Positions 20,054 through 30,109 of a stretch of 64,000 nt of DNA are shown here, piece by piece (position 1 is the first letter of the stretch; every line of letters starts with the position of its first letter). The notes beneath the pieces are model-generated. The model made no database searches. It was not told where the DNA came from and saw only the letters and a program-made list of their open reading frames with translations. The stretch spans positions 248,001 through 312,000 of the forward strand of contig NZ_JAFBCR010000001.1 of NCBI RefSeq assembly GCF_016907795.1. Direction: 5' to 3'. The stretch comes from Kocuria palustris (GTDB lineage Bacteria; Actinomycetota; Actinomycetes; Actinomycetales; Micrococcaceae). Position numbers and translations under genes: made by a program.

Positions 20054-21505
20054 GTGACAGATGTGACACAAGCCAACGACACCACCATCTCCGACATCCT
20101 GGAGAAGAACCCCGAGCTCGAGGGCATCGGGACGTACGAGTACGGCTGGGCCGACAAGGACGTCGCGGGAGCCTCCGCGCGCCGCGGCATCGACGAGGAC
20201 GTCGTGCGCGACATCTCGGCGCGCAAGAACGAGCCCGAGTGGATGCTGAACCTGCGCCTGAAGGCCCTGAAGTTCTTCCAGCGCAAGCCCATGCCCACCT
20301 GGGGCGCGGACCTGTCGGGCATCGACTTCGACAACATCAAGTACTTCGTGCGCGCCTCCGAGCAGCAGGCCGGCTCCTGGGAGGAGCTGCCCGAGGAGAT
20401 CCGCGACACCTACGAGAAGCTGGGCATCCCCGAGGCCGAGCGCTCCCGCCTGGTGGCCGGCGTGGCCGCGCAGTACGAGTCCGAGGTCGTCTACCACCAG
20501 ATCCGCGAGGACCTGGAGGCCCAGGGCGTCATCTTCATGGACACCGACACCGCGCTGCGCGAGCACCCGGAGTTCTTCGAGGAGTACTTCGGCACGGTCA
20601 TCCCGGTGGGCGACAACAAGTTCGCCGCGCTGAACACGGCCGTGTGGTCCGGCGGGTCGTTCGTCTACGTGCCCAAGGGCGTCCACGTGGACATCCCGTT
20701 GCAGGCCTACTTCCGCATCAACACGGAGAACATGGGCCAGTTCGAGCGGACGCTGATCATCGCGGATGAGGACTCCTACGTCCACTACATCGAGGGCTGC
20801 ACCGCGCCGATCTACAAGACGGACTCGCTGCACTCGGCCAACGTCGAGATCATCGTCAAGAAGAACGCCCGCGTGCGCTACACGACCATCCAGAACTGGT
20901 CGAACAACGTGTACAACCTGGTGACCAAGCGCGCCATCGCCCACGAGGGCGCCTCCATGGAGTGGGTCGACGGCAACATCGGCTCCAAGGTCACCCAGAA
21001 GTACCCGGCGGTCTACATGACCGGCGAGCACGCCCGCGGCGAGACCCTCTCGATCGCCTTCGCCGGCGAGGGCCAGCACCAGGACACCGGCTCCAAGATG
21101 GTGCACGTCGCCCCGCACACGTCGTCGTCGATCGTGTCCAAGTCGGTGGCCCGCAACGGCGGCCGCTCCGCCTACCGCGGCCTGGTCCAGGTCCGCGAGG
21201 GCGCCCACCACGCCAAGTCGAACGTGGTCTGCGACGCCCTGCTTGTGGACACCGTCTCGCGCTCGGACACGTACCCGTACGTCGACATCCGCGAGGACGA
21301 CGTCTCCATGGGCCACGAGGCCACAGTCTCGCGCGTGTCCGAGGAGCAGCTGTTCTACCTCATGCAGCGCGGCCTGCCGGAGGACGAGGCCATGGCCATG
21401 ATCGTGCGCGGCTTCGTGGAGCCGATCGCCCGCGAGCTGCCCATGGAGTACGCGCTCGAGCTCAACCGCCTGATCGAACTGCAGATGGAGGGATCCGTTG
21501 GCTGA
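20054..21505 (+). CDS. sufB: Fe-S cluster assembly scaffold SufB
   Basis: The core scaffold of the SufBCD complex. The 483-residue protein matches the family over its full length (YEYGWADKD near the start, [19 protein letters not shown] mid-protein, and a basic core domain ending [19 protein letters not shown]). The GTG at 20054 has AGAGGAGGCC just upstream; the ATG-led reading that starts inside sufR is non-homologous. There is no intein, unlike the mycobacterial gene. It overlaps sufD by 8 bases. Confidence 0.96.
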   Translation: MTDVTQANDTTISDILEKNPELEGIGTYEYGWADKDVAGASARRGIDEDVVRDISARKNEPEWMLNLRLKALKFFQRKPMPTWGADLSGIDFDNIKYFVRASEQQAGSWEELPEEIRDTYEKLGIPEAERSRLVAGVAAQYESEVVYHQIREDLEAQGVIFMDTDTALREHPEFFEEYFGTVIPVGDNKFAALNTAVWSGGSFVYVPKGVHVDIPLQAYFRINTENMGQFERTLIIADEDSYVHYIEGCTAPIYKTDSLHSANVEIIVKKNARVRYTTIQNWSNNVYNLVTKRAIAHEGASMEWVDGNIGSKVTQKYPAVYMTGEHARGETLSIAFAGEGQHQDTGSKMVHVAPHTSSSIVSKSVARNGGRSAYRGLVQVREGAHHAKSNVVCDALLVDTVSRSDTYPYVDIREDDVSMGHEATVSRVSEEQLFYLMQRGLPEDEAMAMIVRGFVEPIARELPMEYALELNRLIELQMEGSVG

Positions 21506-22832
21506 TAAGCCCAACACCGCCGCAGCACCCGGCACCACCACCCCCGAGGAGGATGTGGTCGACGGCGTGCGCACCGATGAGGCGCGCATCGCCATCCCCG
21601 GGATGACCCAGGAGGGCGAGAAGCTCGCCACCGCCATGGTCGAGTCCGAGGAGGAGGCCATGGGGGTCTCCGCCTCGCAGGAGGACGGCAAGGTCAAGGG
21701 CACCAAGATCGCCGGCACCTCGCGCGCCGATCGGCAGGCGTCCTACGACCTCGCGGACTTCCCGGAGCTGACCGGGCGCGAGGAGGACTTCCGGTTCACC
21801 CCGCTCAAGCGCCTCAAGGGACTGCACACGGATGAGCTGACGGGGCCCGCCCCGGCGGTGACCGTGTCCGGCTCCGATCGCGTGCGCGTCGAGACCGTGG
21901 GCCGCGACGACGCCCGCGTGGGCTCGGCCGGCATCCCCGAGGACCGCCTCTCGGCCAGCGCCTGGGCCGCCGTCCAGGAGGCCACCGTGGTGACGGTCCC
22001 GGCCGAGGCCGAGATCGACGGCACCGTGATGATCGAGATCGAGGGCACCAGCCCCGATCCGGCCGCCTCCCACCTGGTCGTGGTCGCCGAGCAGTTCTCG
22101 AAGGCGCGCATCGTGCTGCGCCACCACGGCTCGGCCGTGGTCTCGCAGAACGTCGAGTTCTCGATCGCCGATTCGGCGAACATCACCGTGGTCTCCCTGC
22201 AGGAGTGGGAGGACGAGGGCACCGTGCACGCCTCGGCGCAGCACGTCTCGCTCGGCCGCGACTCGCGCTTCAAGCACGTGGTCGTCTCCCTGGGCGGGGA
22301 CACCGTGCGAGTGACTCCGTCGGTGCGCTTCCGCGCCCCGGGTGCCGACGTCGAGATGTACGGGCTGACCTTCGTGGACGACGGCCAGCACCTCGAGTCG
22401 CGGCTGTTCGTGGACCACTCGCAGCCCAACTGCCGCTCGCGCGTGACCTACAAGTCCGCGCTGCAGGGCGAGGGCGCCCACGGGGTGTGGGTCGGCGACG
22501 TCCTGATCCGCCCGGCCGCCGAGGCCACCGACACCTACGAGCTCAACCGGAACCTGATCCTCAACGACGGGCCCCGGATGGACTCGATCCCCAACTTGGA
22601 GATCGAGACCGGAGTGATCGCCGGTGCCGGCCACGCCTCCACCACGGGCCAGCTGGATGCGGAGCACCTCTACTACCTCATGTCGCGAGGCATCAGCGAG
22701 CGCGATGCCCGCGCCCTGGTGGTGCGCGGCTTCCTCTTCGAGATCCTGCAGCAGATCGAGGACGAGAGCATCGAGGAGCGCCTGCGCGAGATCGTCGAGG
22801 CCGAGCTGGCCAACGTCGAGCGCGGCGCCTGA
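21498..22832 (+). CDS. sufD: Fe-S cluster assembly protein SufD
   Basis: The second beta-helix subunit of the SufBC2D scaffold. The 444-residue protein has a variable acidic N-terminus and the conserved C-terminal core ([18 protein letters not shown], then [20 protein letters not shown] and VRGFLFEIL). The likely start is TTG at 21498, with GGAGGG 5 bases upstream and an 8-base overlap with sufB, so translation is coupled. sufC follows after 64 bases. Confidence 0.95.
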   Translation: MADKPNTAAAPGTTTPEEDVVDGVRTDEARIAIPGMTQEGEKLATAMVESEEEAMGVSASQEDGKVKGTKIAGTSRADRQASYDLADFPELTGREEDFRFTPLKRLKGLHTDELTGPAPAVTVSGSDRVRVETVGRDDARVGSAGIPEDRLSASAWAAVQEATVVTVPAEAEIDGTVMIEIEGTSPDPAASHLVVVAEQFSKARIVLRHHGSAVVSQNVEFSIADSANITVVSLQEWEDEGTVHASAQHVSLGRDSRFKHVVVSLGGDTVRVTPSVRFRAPGADVEMYGLTFVDDGQHLESRLFVDHSQPNCRSRVTYKSALQGEGAHGVWVGDVLIRPAAEATDTYELNRNLILNDGPRMDSIPNLEIETGVIAGAGHASTTGQLDAEHLYYLMSRGISERDARALVVRGFLFEILQQIEDESIEERLREIVEAELANVERGA

Positions 22833-22896
22833 GGCCCCGCCACCGAAGCACCTGCCGATCACGGCACCCACACCTTCACCATTTCAGGAGAGACTT

Positions 22897-23658
22897 TTGA
22901 GCACTCTGGAGATCAAGGACCTGCACGCATCGGTCCTGCTCGACGACGAGAACAGCAAGCAGATCCTCAAGGGCGTGAACCTCACCATCAACTCGGATGA
23001 GGTCCACGCGATCATGGGGCCCAACGGCTCCGGCAAGTCCACGCTGGCCTCGACCATCGCGGGCCACCCCAAGTTCCGCGTGGACTCGGGCGACATCCTG
23101 CTGGACGGCGAGTCCGTCCTGGAGATGTCCGTGGACGAGCGGGCGCGGGCCGGGCTCTTCCTGGCCATGCAGTACCCGGTCGAGATCCCGGGCGTGACCA
23201 CCTCCAACTTCCTGCGCTCGGCCAAGACCGCCGTCGACGGCGAGGCCCCCGCTCTGCGGACCTGGACCAAGGACGTCAAGGAGGCCGTCGCTCAGCTGAA
23301 GATGGATCCGCAGATGATCCAGCGCAACGTGAACGAGGGCTTCTCCGGCGGCGAGAAGAAGCGCATGGAGATCATGCAGCTCGAGCTGCTCAAGCCCAAG
23401 ATGGCGCTGCTGGACGAGACCGACTCCGGCCTGGACATCGATGCCCTCAAGGTCGTGTCCGAGGGCGTGAACCGCGCCAAGGCCGCCAACGGCATGGGCG
23501 TCATGCTCATCACCCACTACACCCGCATCCTGCGCTACATCGCTCCCGATCACGTGCACGTCTTCGCCGACGGCCGCGTGGTGGAGCAGGGAGGTCCGGA
23601 GCTGGCCGAGCAGCTCGAGGCCGAGGGCTACGACAAGTACGTCGCGGCCGCCAAGTGA
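22897..23658 (+). CDS. sufC: Fe-S cluster assembly ATPase SufC
   Basis: An ABC-type ATPase energising SufBC2D. The 253-residue protein has Walker A GPNGSGKST (41-49), the SufC-type signature FSGGEKKRMEI and Walker B ALLDETDSGLDIDAL. The TTG at 22897 is chosen because CAGGAGAG lies just upstream and the protein then begins STLEIKDLHAS as in homologues; the ATG-led reading starts inside sufD. sufT follows after 28 bases. In many actinobacteria sufS and sufU come next, but here they are absent. Confidence 0.95.
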   Translation: MSTLEIKDLHASVLLDDENSKQILKGVNLTINSDEVHAIMGPNGSGKSTLASTIAGHPKFRVDSGDILLDGESVLEMSVDERARAGLFLAMQYPVEIPGVTTSNFLRSAKTAVDGEAPALRTWTKDVKEAVAQLKMDPQMIQRNVNEGFSGGEKKRMEIMQLELLKPKMALLDETDSGLDIDALKVVSEGVNRAKAANGMGVMLITHYTRILRYIAPDHVHVFADGRVVEQGGPELAEQLEAEGYDKYVAAAK

Positions 23659-23686
23659 CCGGCTGAACCCGGACGAGGAGGACACC

Positions 23687-24037
23687 ATGACCGAAACGAC
23701 CGCCGACGCGGGCCAGGTCCCCGCGGGCGCGCCGCAGATCTCCGAGGTCGAGGACGCGCTGAAGAACGTCATCGATCCCGAGCTCGGCGTGAACATCGTC
23801 GATCTGGGCCTGCTCTACGGCGCCTCCTACATGGAGGACGGGGCCCTCAAGCTCGACATGACGCTGACCACGGCGGCCTGCCCGCTGCAGGACGTCATCG
23901 AGGAGCAGGTCGAGCAGAACCTCGGCCCGCTCGTCGACGAGTGGCACGTCAACTGGGTCTGGATGCCGCCGTGGGGCATGGAGCGCATCACCGAGGACGG
24001 CCGCGACCAGATGCGGGCCCTGGGCTTCAACATCTGA
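23687..24037 (+). CDS. sufT: MIP18-family Fe-S assembly factor (SufT-like)
   Basis: A 116-residue DUF59/MIP18 protein associated with Fe-S cluster maturation. The motif VIDPELGVNIVDLGLLYG (about 28-45) and the conserved reactive Cys65 in TTAACPLQD are present, and the C-terminus WMPPWGMERIT is typical of the actinobacterial SufT branch. GACGAGGAGGACACC precedes the ATG. It is the last gene of the suf operon, closed by a long hairpin. Confidence 0.92.
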   Translation: MTETTADAGQVPAGAPQISEVEDALKNVIDPELGVNIVDLGLLYGASYMEDGALKLDMTLTTAACPLQDVIEEQVEQNLGPLVDEWHVNWVWMPPWGMERITEDGRDQMRALGFNI

Positions 24038-24050
24038 CCCGCCTGCGGCG

Positions 24051-24107
24051 CACGACGGCGCCCGGTCGCGCAGCTGATCAGCTGCGCGACCGGGCGCTGC
24101 CGTCGTG
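24051..24107. terminator. Long terminator of the suf operon
   Basis: A perfect 17-bp inner stem (24061-24077 with 24078-24094) extended by a 9-bp outer stem CACGACGGC/GCCGTCGTG. It sits between convergent suf and the minus-strand muconolactone-isomerase-like gene, so probably acts in both directions. Confidence 0.88.
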
Positions 24108-24161
24108 TGTGCGGGCCCCATCGGGGCTGCGCGGGCCCGACGGCCCCGCGTCAGCGCTCGA

Positions 24162-24440
24162 TCAGCGGATCGAGTTCGGGTGCTGGCACAGGGGAGTGGT
24201 CTCGATCGTCATGTACGGGTACATGGGGAAGCCCGAGAGGATCTCGTGCAGTCGCTGGTTGGACTCGACCTCGAAGATCGACACGTTGGCGTACTGCCCG
24301 ACCACGCGGTAGATGGCCTCCAACTCACCGGCCTCCTGCAGCCCCTGGGAGTACTCCTTCTCCTGGGCCTGCTTCTGGGCCACCTCCTCGGCGGACATGG
24401 ACTCGGGGAACTGGATCTGCATGCGGCAGAGGAACTTCAC
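24162..24440 (-). CDS. Muconolactone delta-isomerase-like protein
   Basis: The 92 residues match the small CatC family end to end: KFLCRMQIQFPESMS at the start, EKEYSQGLQEAGELEAIYRVVGQYA mid-protein (quoted in parts: EKEYSQGLQ and RVVGQYANVSIFEVES), and PYMTIETTPLCQHP near the end. CatC isomerises muconolactone in catechol ortho-cleavage, but no catA, catB or pcaD gene is nearby. The GTG at 24440 has AGGAG upstream; the longer reading in this frame runs through bioN on the same strand and is not coding. It lies 59 bases behind bioN and may be co-transcribed with it. The substrate is unproven. Confidence 0.85.
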   Translation of the reverse strand: MKFLCRMQIQFPESMSAEEVAQKQAQEKEYSQGLQEAGELEAIYRVVGQYANVSIFEVESNQRLHEILSGFPMYPYMTIETTPLCQHPNSIR

Positions 24441-24477
24441 GATCGACTCTCCTGATCTCGGGTGCTGGTTCACGGCC

Positions 24478-24483
24478 ACTCTA
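24478..24483 (-). promoter_or_regulatory. -10 candidate for the CatC-like gene
   Basis: TAGAGT on the minus strand, 37 bases before the GTG start, inside the 59-base gap after bioN. No good -35. Confidence 0.35.
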
Positions 24484-24499
24484 ACGACCGTGGGACGGG

Positions 24500-25171
24500 T
24501 CACGGCCGAGGCGAGTCCAGTCCGCGGGCAGCCAGTGCCTCGCCGGTGCGCTGCCCGTGGGCCACGGCGGAGATCACCAGGGGAGCGGCGAGCCCGACGG
24601 GGCCGAGCCGGGTACCGCGCGCGGCGGCGGCATCGCGGAGGTCGTCGAGCACGCCGGTCAGGAACGGGATCGAGCGCAGCATGACCTGGATCGCCAGCCC
24701 GATCCGCTCCGGATCCGCCCCCATCAGCCGCAGCGGGGACAGCAGCCGCACGAGCCCGTCGAGCAGCTCGGGCAGGGGCGTGGTCTCCAGCAGGACCCGG
24801 GTGGCCAGCAGCGCGGTCACGACCGTGAGCAGCACCTCGGCGGCCATGGCGGGATCGCGGCGCAGCAGCAGGTGATAGGCCGCCAGCAGACCCAGGATCC
24901 ACGAGGCGGGACGGAGACTGTGCCACCAGTCGCGCGGACCTATGCGTGCGGCGGCTGCCGCGAGCAGGACCAGCAGCAGGCACCCGGCGGGCACCGCCCA
25001 GGAGGTCTCGGGCGCCTCGATGCCGAGCCGTCGCAGCAGCCATGGGAAGGGCAGCATCAGCAGCACCGAGATCACCGCCACGCCGGAGGCCTTGAGCGCC
25101 AGCGGGGCGCGGTGGACCGGGGTGTCGGCCGGGCGGTGGAAGCCGAAGAGCTCGCGGCGCGAACGGCTCAC
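24500..25171 (-). CDS. bioN: Biotin ECF transporter transmembrane protein BioN
   Basis: The EcfT-type subunit that couples ATPase action to the substrate-binding BioY. The 223-residue protein has about five hydrophobic segments, and the C-terminal cytoplasmic region carries the Ala-Arg-Gly coupling motifs RDAAAARGTR and GEALAARGLD that contact the ATPases. The GTG at 25171 overlaps the bioM stop (GTGA). It is the third gene of bioY-bioM-bioN. Confidence 0.88.
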   Translation of the reverse strand: MSRSRRELFGFHRPADTPVHRAPLALKASGVAVISVLLMLPFPWLLRRLGIEAPETSWAVPAGCLLLVLLAAAAARIGPRDWWHSLRPASWILGLLAAYHLLLRRDPAMAAEVLLTVVTALLATRVLLETTPLPELLDGLVRLLSPLRLMGADPERIGLAIQVMLRSIPFLTGVLDDLRDAAAARGTRLGPVGLAAPLVISAVAHGQRTGEALAARGLDSPRP

Positions 25172-25926
25172 GGAGCGGTCCCGGGGCCCGGCGGAGCGGT
25201 GGGGAAGCCCTCGCGGCAGCAGCGCCGGTAGCGGTCGATGACCTCCTCGGCGGGGCCGTCATCCAGCAGGAGGCCGTCGTGGATGAGCAGCGCCCGCTGG
25301 GCCGTGGCCGCCAGCTCCAGGTCGTGCGTGGAGATGATCTGCTGCTGGGGCAGGGCGTCGAGGCGCTCGAGCAGGGCATCGCGGTGGCGCAGGTCCAGCA
25401 GCGTGGTGGGCTCATCGAGGGCCAGCACCCTGGGCTGCACGGCCAGCACCGCCGTCAGAGCCACGAGCTGGCGCTCACCGCCGGAGAGATCGTGGATCGA
25501 CTGATGGCGCTGCCGGGACAGGCCCGCCTCCTCGAGCAGGCGCCCGGCGATCTCGGCCCGTCGTCCGGAGGGCTCGCCCGCGACCCGGAGGGAGAGCTCG
25601 ACGTCCTCCTGGGCCGTAGGCATCAGCAGCTGGGCGGAAGGATCCGAGAACAGGAACCCGACGGCGCGACGGGCCGCGCGGACGTCGTGCACCGCGTCCG
25701 TCCCGTGGACGCGGGCCGAACCCGAGGTGACCTCGGCCAGGCCGTTGAGCACGCGCAGCAGCGTGGACTTGCCGGAGCCGTTGAGCCCGATCACCGCGAT
25801 CCGGCGCTCGTGCAGCTCGACGCTCAGCGGCCCGAGCAGGCGAACGGGCTCGCTGCTGCTCGGCGGGCCGGGGACCTCGACGACGATCTCGCGCAGCTCG
25901 ATTCCGCGGTGCTGCCCGCCGCTCAC
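25168..25926 (-). CDS. bioM: Biotin ECF transporter ATPase BioM
   Basis: An energy-coupling-factor ABC ATPase of 252 residues: Walker A GLNGSGKST (47-55), Q-loop region FSDPSAQLLMPT, signature LSGGERQ, Walker B RVLALDEPT and the switch His in ISTHDLE. The GTG at 25926 overlaps the bioY stop. Only one EcfA gene is present, as in BioMNY systems. The frame stays open far upstream, but that part lies antiparallel or out of frame with bioY and is not coding. Confidence 0.9.
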   Translation of the reverse strand: MSGGQHRGIELREIVVEVPGPPSSSEPVRLLGPLSVELHERRIAVIGLNGSGKSTLLRVLNGLAEVTSGSARVHGTDAVHDVRAARRAVGFLFSDPSAQLLMPTAQEDVELSLRVAGEPSGRRAEIAGRLLEEAGLSRQRHQSIHDLSGGERQLVALTAVLAVQPRVLALDEPTTLLDLRHRDALLERLDALPQQQIISTHDLELAATAQRALLIHDGLLLDDGPAEEVIDRYRRCCREGFPTAPPGPGTAP

Positions 25927-26585
25927 GACCGTGCGGCCAGCCGGGGGAAGGCGCGGTGCACGGCGGCGGCGATCATCGCCGCCAGCACGAGCTTGAGCAG
26001 ATCGCCGGGCCAGTAGAGCAGATCTGCCAGGAAGGCATCGCGCAGGGTGAGTCCGCCGTTGAGCATCATTCCGGGGATGCCGAAGACGCGGGTGATCAGG
26101 AAGCCGCCGAGCAGCGCAGCGCTGATCAGCCCGAGGAGCACACGCCCTCGTGAGACGCCGCGGCGCAGGACGGCGTAGGCCAAGAACCCTACGCAGGCGG
26201 CGGCGATCGGGAACGCGATGATGTAGCCGGCCGAGGGCCCGGCCAGGACCGCCGGCCCGCCGCGGAAGCCGGAGAAGATCGGCAGCCCGACGAGACCCAC
26301 CACCACATAGAGCGCGACGGCCAGGAAGCCGCGGCGCCCGCCCAGGACCAGTCCGGTGAGGTACACGGCCAGCGTCTGCAGCGTGATCGGCACGGCCAGG
26401 GGGCCCACGGGGATCGCGGGCAGGACGGCGCACACGGCCACGAAGGCCGCGAAGACGGCGATCAGGCCAAGATCCGTGCCCGCGCTGCGGCCGGAGGCGG
26501 AATGCTTCCGTGCGGCGGCAGGAGCGGTCTGTGCGGAGTCGGCGGAATCCTGAGGACGGGAGGATGCTGACGATGATGAAGGCAT
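25923..26585 (-). CDS. bioY: Biotin transporter substrate-binding protein BioY
   Basis: The S-component that binds biotin in the membrane. The 220-residue protein has six hydrophobic segments and the BioY signature GPLAVPITLQTLAVYLTGL, followed by PIFSGFRGGPAVLAGPSAGY, both diagnostic. A disordered Ser/Ala-rich N-terminus of about 38 residues precedes segment 1. There is no ribosome binding site before the ATG at 26585; instead a -10 hexamer ends 6 bases upstream, so the message is probably leaderless. It heads bioYMN. Confidence 0.93.
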   Translation of the reverse strand: MPSSSSASSRPQDSADSAQTAPAAARKHSASGRSAGTDLGLIAVFAAFVAVCAVLPAIPVGPLAVPITLQTLAVYLTGLVLGGRRGFLAVALYVVVGLVGLPIFSGFRGGPAVLAGPSAGYIIAFPIAAACVGFLAYAVLRRGVSRGRVLLGLISAALLGGFLITRVFGIPGMMLNGGLTLRDAFLADLLYWPGDLLKLVLAAMIAAAVHRAFPRLAARS

Positions 26586-26591
26586 GGCACA

Positions 26592-26597
26592 AGGATA
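26592..26597 (-). promoter_or_regulatory. -10 of a leaderless bioY promoter
   Basis: TATCCT on the minus strand ends 6 bases before the bioY ATG, and no AGGAG-like site exists. The AT-rich TTGATATTTGAA just upstream (26607-26618) is the candidate -35/operator region in an otherwise GC-rich context. Confidence 0.55.
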
Positions 26598-26613
26598 GGG
26601 GAGAATTCAAATA

Positions 26614-28218
26614 TCAATCGGCAGCAGGGCGCCGGTCGTGGAGAGAGTCCGCGGTCTCGCCCTCGTCGGGACCGCTGCTCGACCGGCCGCCCGGGCCTGC
26701 GGTCTCGTCCCACGGCGCGGGACGACCGAGATCGCCGATCTGCTCGGAGCGCGGCTCGGCCCGGGGTGTGCCGCCGTCGGGCTGGTGCACAGGCCACCCG
26801 GCCACGGGATCCCGCAGCGGTTGGGTCGGCGGATGCGCGGCCGGCAGCAGCTGACCGGTGGCGGCATCGGTCGCGGTCGCGCCACGGGAGGCATGGCGGG
26901 CAGGCTGCAGCCGCATGGCCTGATAGCGCCAGCGCTCGGCCAGCGAGGCCCGACGCGCCGCCGACGTCGCCGGGTCCACCGGGTCCGCCCCCAGCACGGG
27001 GTCATCTCCCGACTGGTAGCGATCCGACCAGATCTGGATCACCGACCAGGCCACCGCGGTCAGGGGCGTGGCCAGGATGGTGCCCACAATCCCGCCGACC
27101 AGCCCGCCGATCGTCAGCGCCGTGAGCACGATCAGCGGGTGCAGGCTCAGGGACTTGCCCACGATCAGGGGCTGGAGGAGGTTGCCGTCGACGTTGTTGA
27201 CGATGATGGTCAGCGCCGCGACCGCCAGCGCCGAGGGGAGCCCCAGCGTCACCAGCGCCACGATGGCCGCGAAGAAGCCCGAGAAGAACGGGCCCACGAT
27301 CGGGATGAAGGCGGACAGGAAGCACAGCACCGCCAGCGGCAGCGCCAGCGGGACGCCGATCGCCCACAGTCCGAGACCGATCAGGGTGGCGTCGACGGTG
27401 GCCACGATGACGATGCCCCGGACGTATCCGCCCAGGACCTCGGCCGTGCGATCACCTGTCTCGGCCATGCGGGCGCGGACCCCGCCGTGGAACCAACGCA
27501 GCAGGAAGTTCCACATCCGGGGGCCGTCCTTCAGGAAGAAGAACAGCATGACCAGCGAGAGGATCGTGCCCGTGAGGACGCTGCCGGCGGTTCCGAAGCT
27601 CGAGAACAGAGTCGAGACGACCGCCTGCGACGAGAGCATGGACCCGGCGGAGGACGTCAGGTCGGAGAGCATCTGGGAGTCGATCGGCACGGAGGGGTCC
27701 GTGAGCACGCCCTCGATGTCATCGACCCCCTGGGCGAACTGCTGGGACAGCGTGTCCCATTCGGCCGTGACCGTGGCGGCGACCGCGGCGACGATGCCCG
27801 AGACCACCACGATCAGCGCCACGAACACGATCGCGGAACCGGCCCAGCGCGGCAGGCCGCGGCGCACCAGGGCGTTGACCAGCGGCCCGACCGTGGTCGC
27901 CAGGATCAGGGCGACGAGCGCCGCGATGACCGCCAGCTGGACGACGATCATCACCCAGACGAGGGCTGCCGCCAGGACGCCGAGGATCAGGATCTGCGCG
28001 GAGCGCCCTGCGGCACGGCCCATCGCATCGCGCCAGACGCCGCCGCCGGCATCCAGCTGCTCCGGCGGCTGCGCGGGCCCCGGGGCATCCGAGTGCTGGT
28101 GCAGCACGGGCTCCGCCGCGGCGATGTGCGAGCCGCCGGACGACCCCCCTCCGCGCCGGGGCGAGCGATCGGGGTCGCCCGTGGACGCGGTGCCGGCCGG
28201 GGTCGGGTCACTGGTCAT
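26614..28218 (-). CDS. AI-2E family transporter (PerM/YdiK-like permease)
   Basis: A 534-residue membrane protein with about eight hydrophobic segments between residues 75 and 430. Typical family features are the helix pair before TVTAEWDTLSQQF, the FFFLKDG motif, GYVRGIVIVATVDA, and the C-terminal SAFIPIVGPFFSGF and NNVDGNLLQPLIVGKSLSLHP. Both ends are long, polar and Pro/Gly-rich (about 70 and 100 residues), probably cytoplasmic. The family exports diverse small molecules; the link to AI-2 is only historical. The ATG at 28218 is preferred, since upstream ATGs give a basic extension. It ends 28 bases before the bioY start. Confidence 0.88.
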   Translation of the reverse strand: MTSDPTPAGTASTGDPDRSPRRGGGSSGGSHIAAAEPVLHQHSDAPGPAQPPEQLDAGGGVWRDAMGRAAGRSAQILILGVLAAALVWVMIVVQLAVIAALVALILATTVGPLVNALVRRGLPRWAGSAIVFVALIVVVSGIVAAVAATVTAEWDTLSQQFAQGVDDIEGVLTDPSVPIDSQMLSDLTSSAGSMLSSQAVVSTLFSSFGTAGSVLTGTILSLVMLFFFLKDGPRMWNFLLRWFHGGVRARMAETGDRTAEVLGGYVRGIVIVATVDATLIGLGLWAIGVPLALPLAVLCFLSAFIPIVGPFFSGFFAAIVALVTLGLPSALAVAALTIIVNNVDGNLLQPLIVGKSLSLHPLIVLTALTIGGLVGGIVGTILATPLTAVAWSVIQIWSDRYQSGDDPVLGADPVDPATSAARRASLAERWRYQAMRLQPARHASRGATATDAATGQLLPAAHPPTQPLRDPVAGWPVHQPDGGTPRAEPRSEQIGDLGRPAPWDETAGPGGRSSSGPDEGETADSLHDRRPAAD

Positions 28219-28389
28219 AGGGTTCGCCTTCGATCGGGATCTCATCTGTCGCCTCCATGGCGGGGGCACAGCCTCCGGTCGAGTCTAGGCCCGCGGGGAG
28301 GCGCCCCGACCGGGCGCGGGGGCGCGTCGCCGGTCCGATCGATCCGGGCAGCGGTGTCCCAGCTGACAGCGCCCGGGAAGGCTCCCGGC

Positions 28390-28395
28390 TAGACT
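28390..28395 (+). promoter_or_regulatory. -10 candidate for the ABC-F gene
   Basis: TAGACT, 58 bases upstream of the chosen start. CTGACA (28363-28368) is a good -35 but 21 bases away, longer than usual. Confidence 0.45.
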
Positions 28396-28452
28396 GCATC
28401 GGTTCCGCCGTCCGCCGACGGCGGCCGCCCCCGTCGAAAGGCCGTGCCTGAA

Positions 28453-30051
<1,599 letters not shown>

Positions 30052-30061
30052 GCCTCGCGGT

Positions 30062-30090
30062 CCCGGCTCCAGGGCACTGCGGGAGCCGGG
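30062..30090. terminator. Hairpin between ABC-F and surf1
   Basis: CCCGGCTCC (30062-30070) pairs with GGAGCCGGG (30082-30090) across an 11-base loop, between convergent genes. No U-run. Confidence 0.55.
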
Positions 30091-30109
30091 CAGCCGCTGC
30101 GAGCGAGCC

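Noticed and set aside
20054-21505. An intein in SufB, as in mycobacteria
   Set aside because: The SufB reading is continuous with no insertion or splicing motifs.
26638-28392. A long plus-strand open frame opposite the AI-2E transporter
   Set aside because: Gln/Arg/Asp-rich composition typical of an antisense frame; the minus-strand protein has clear membrane segments and motifs.
28444-28452. GTG at 28444 as start of the ABC-F gene
   Set aside because: It lies only 2 bases after GAAAGG; the GTG at 28453 is properly spaced and gives the family N-terminus.
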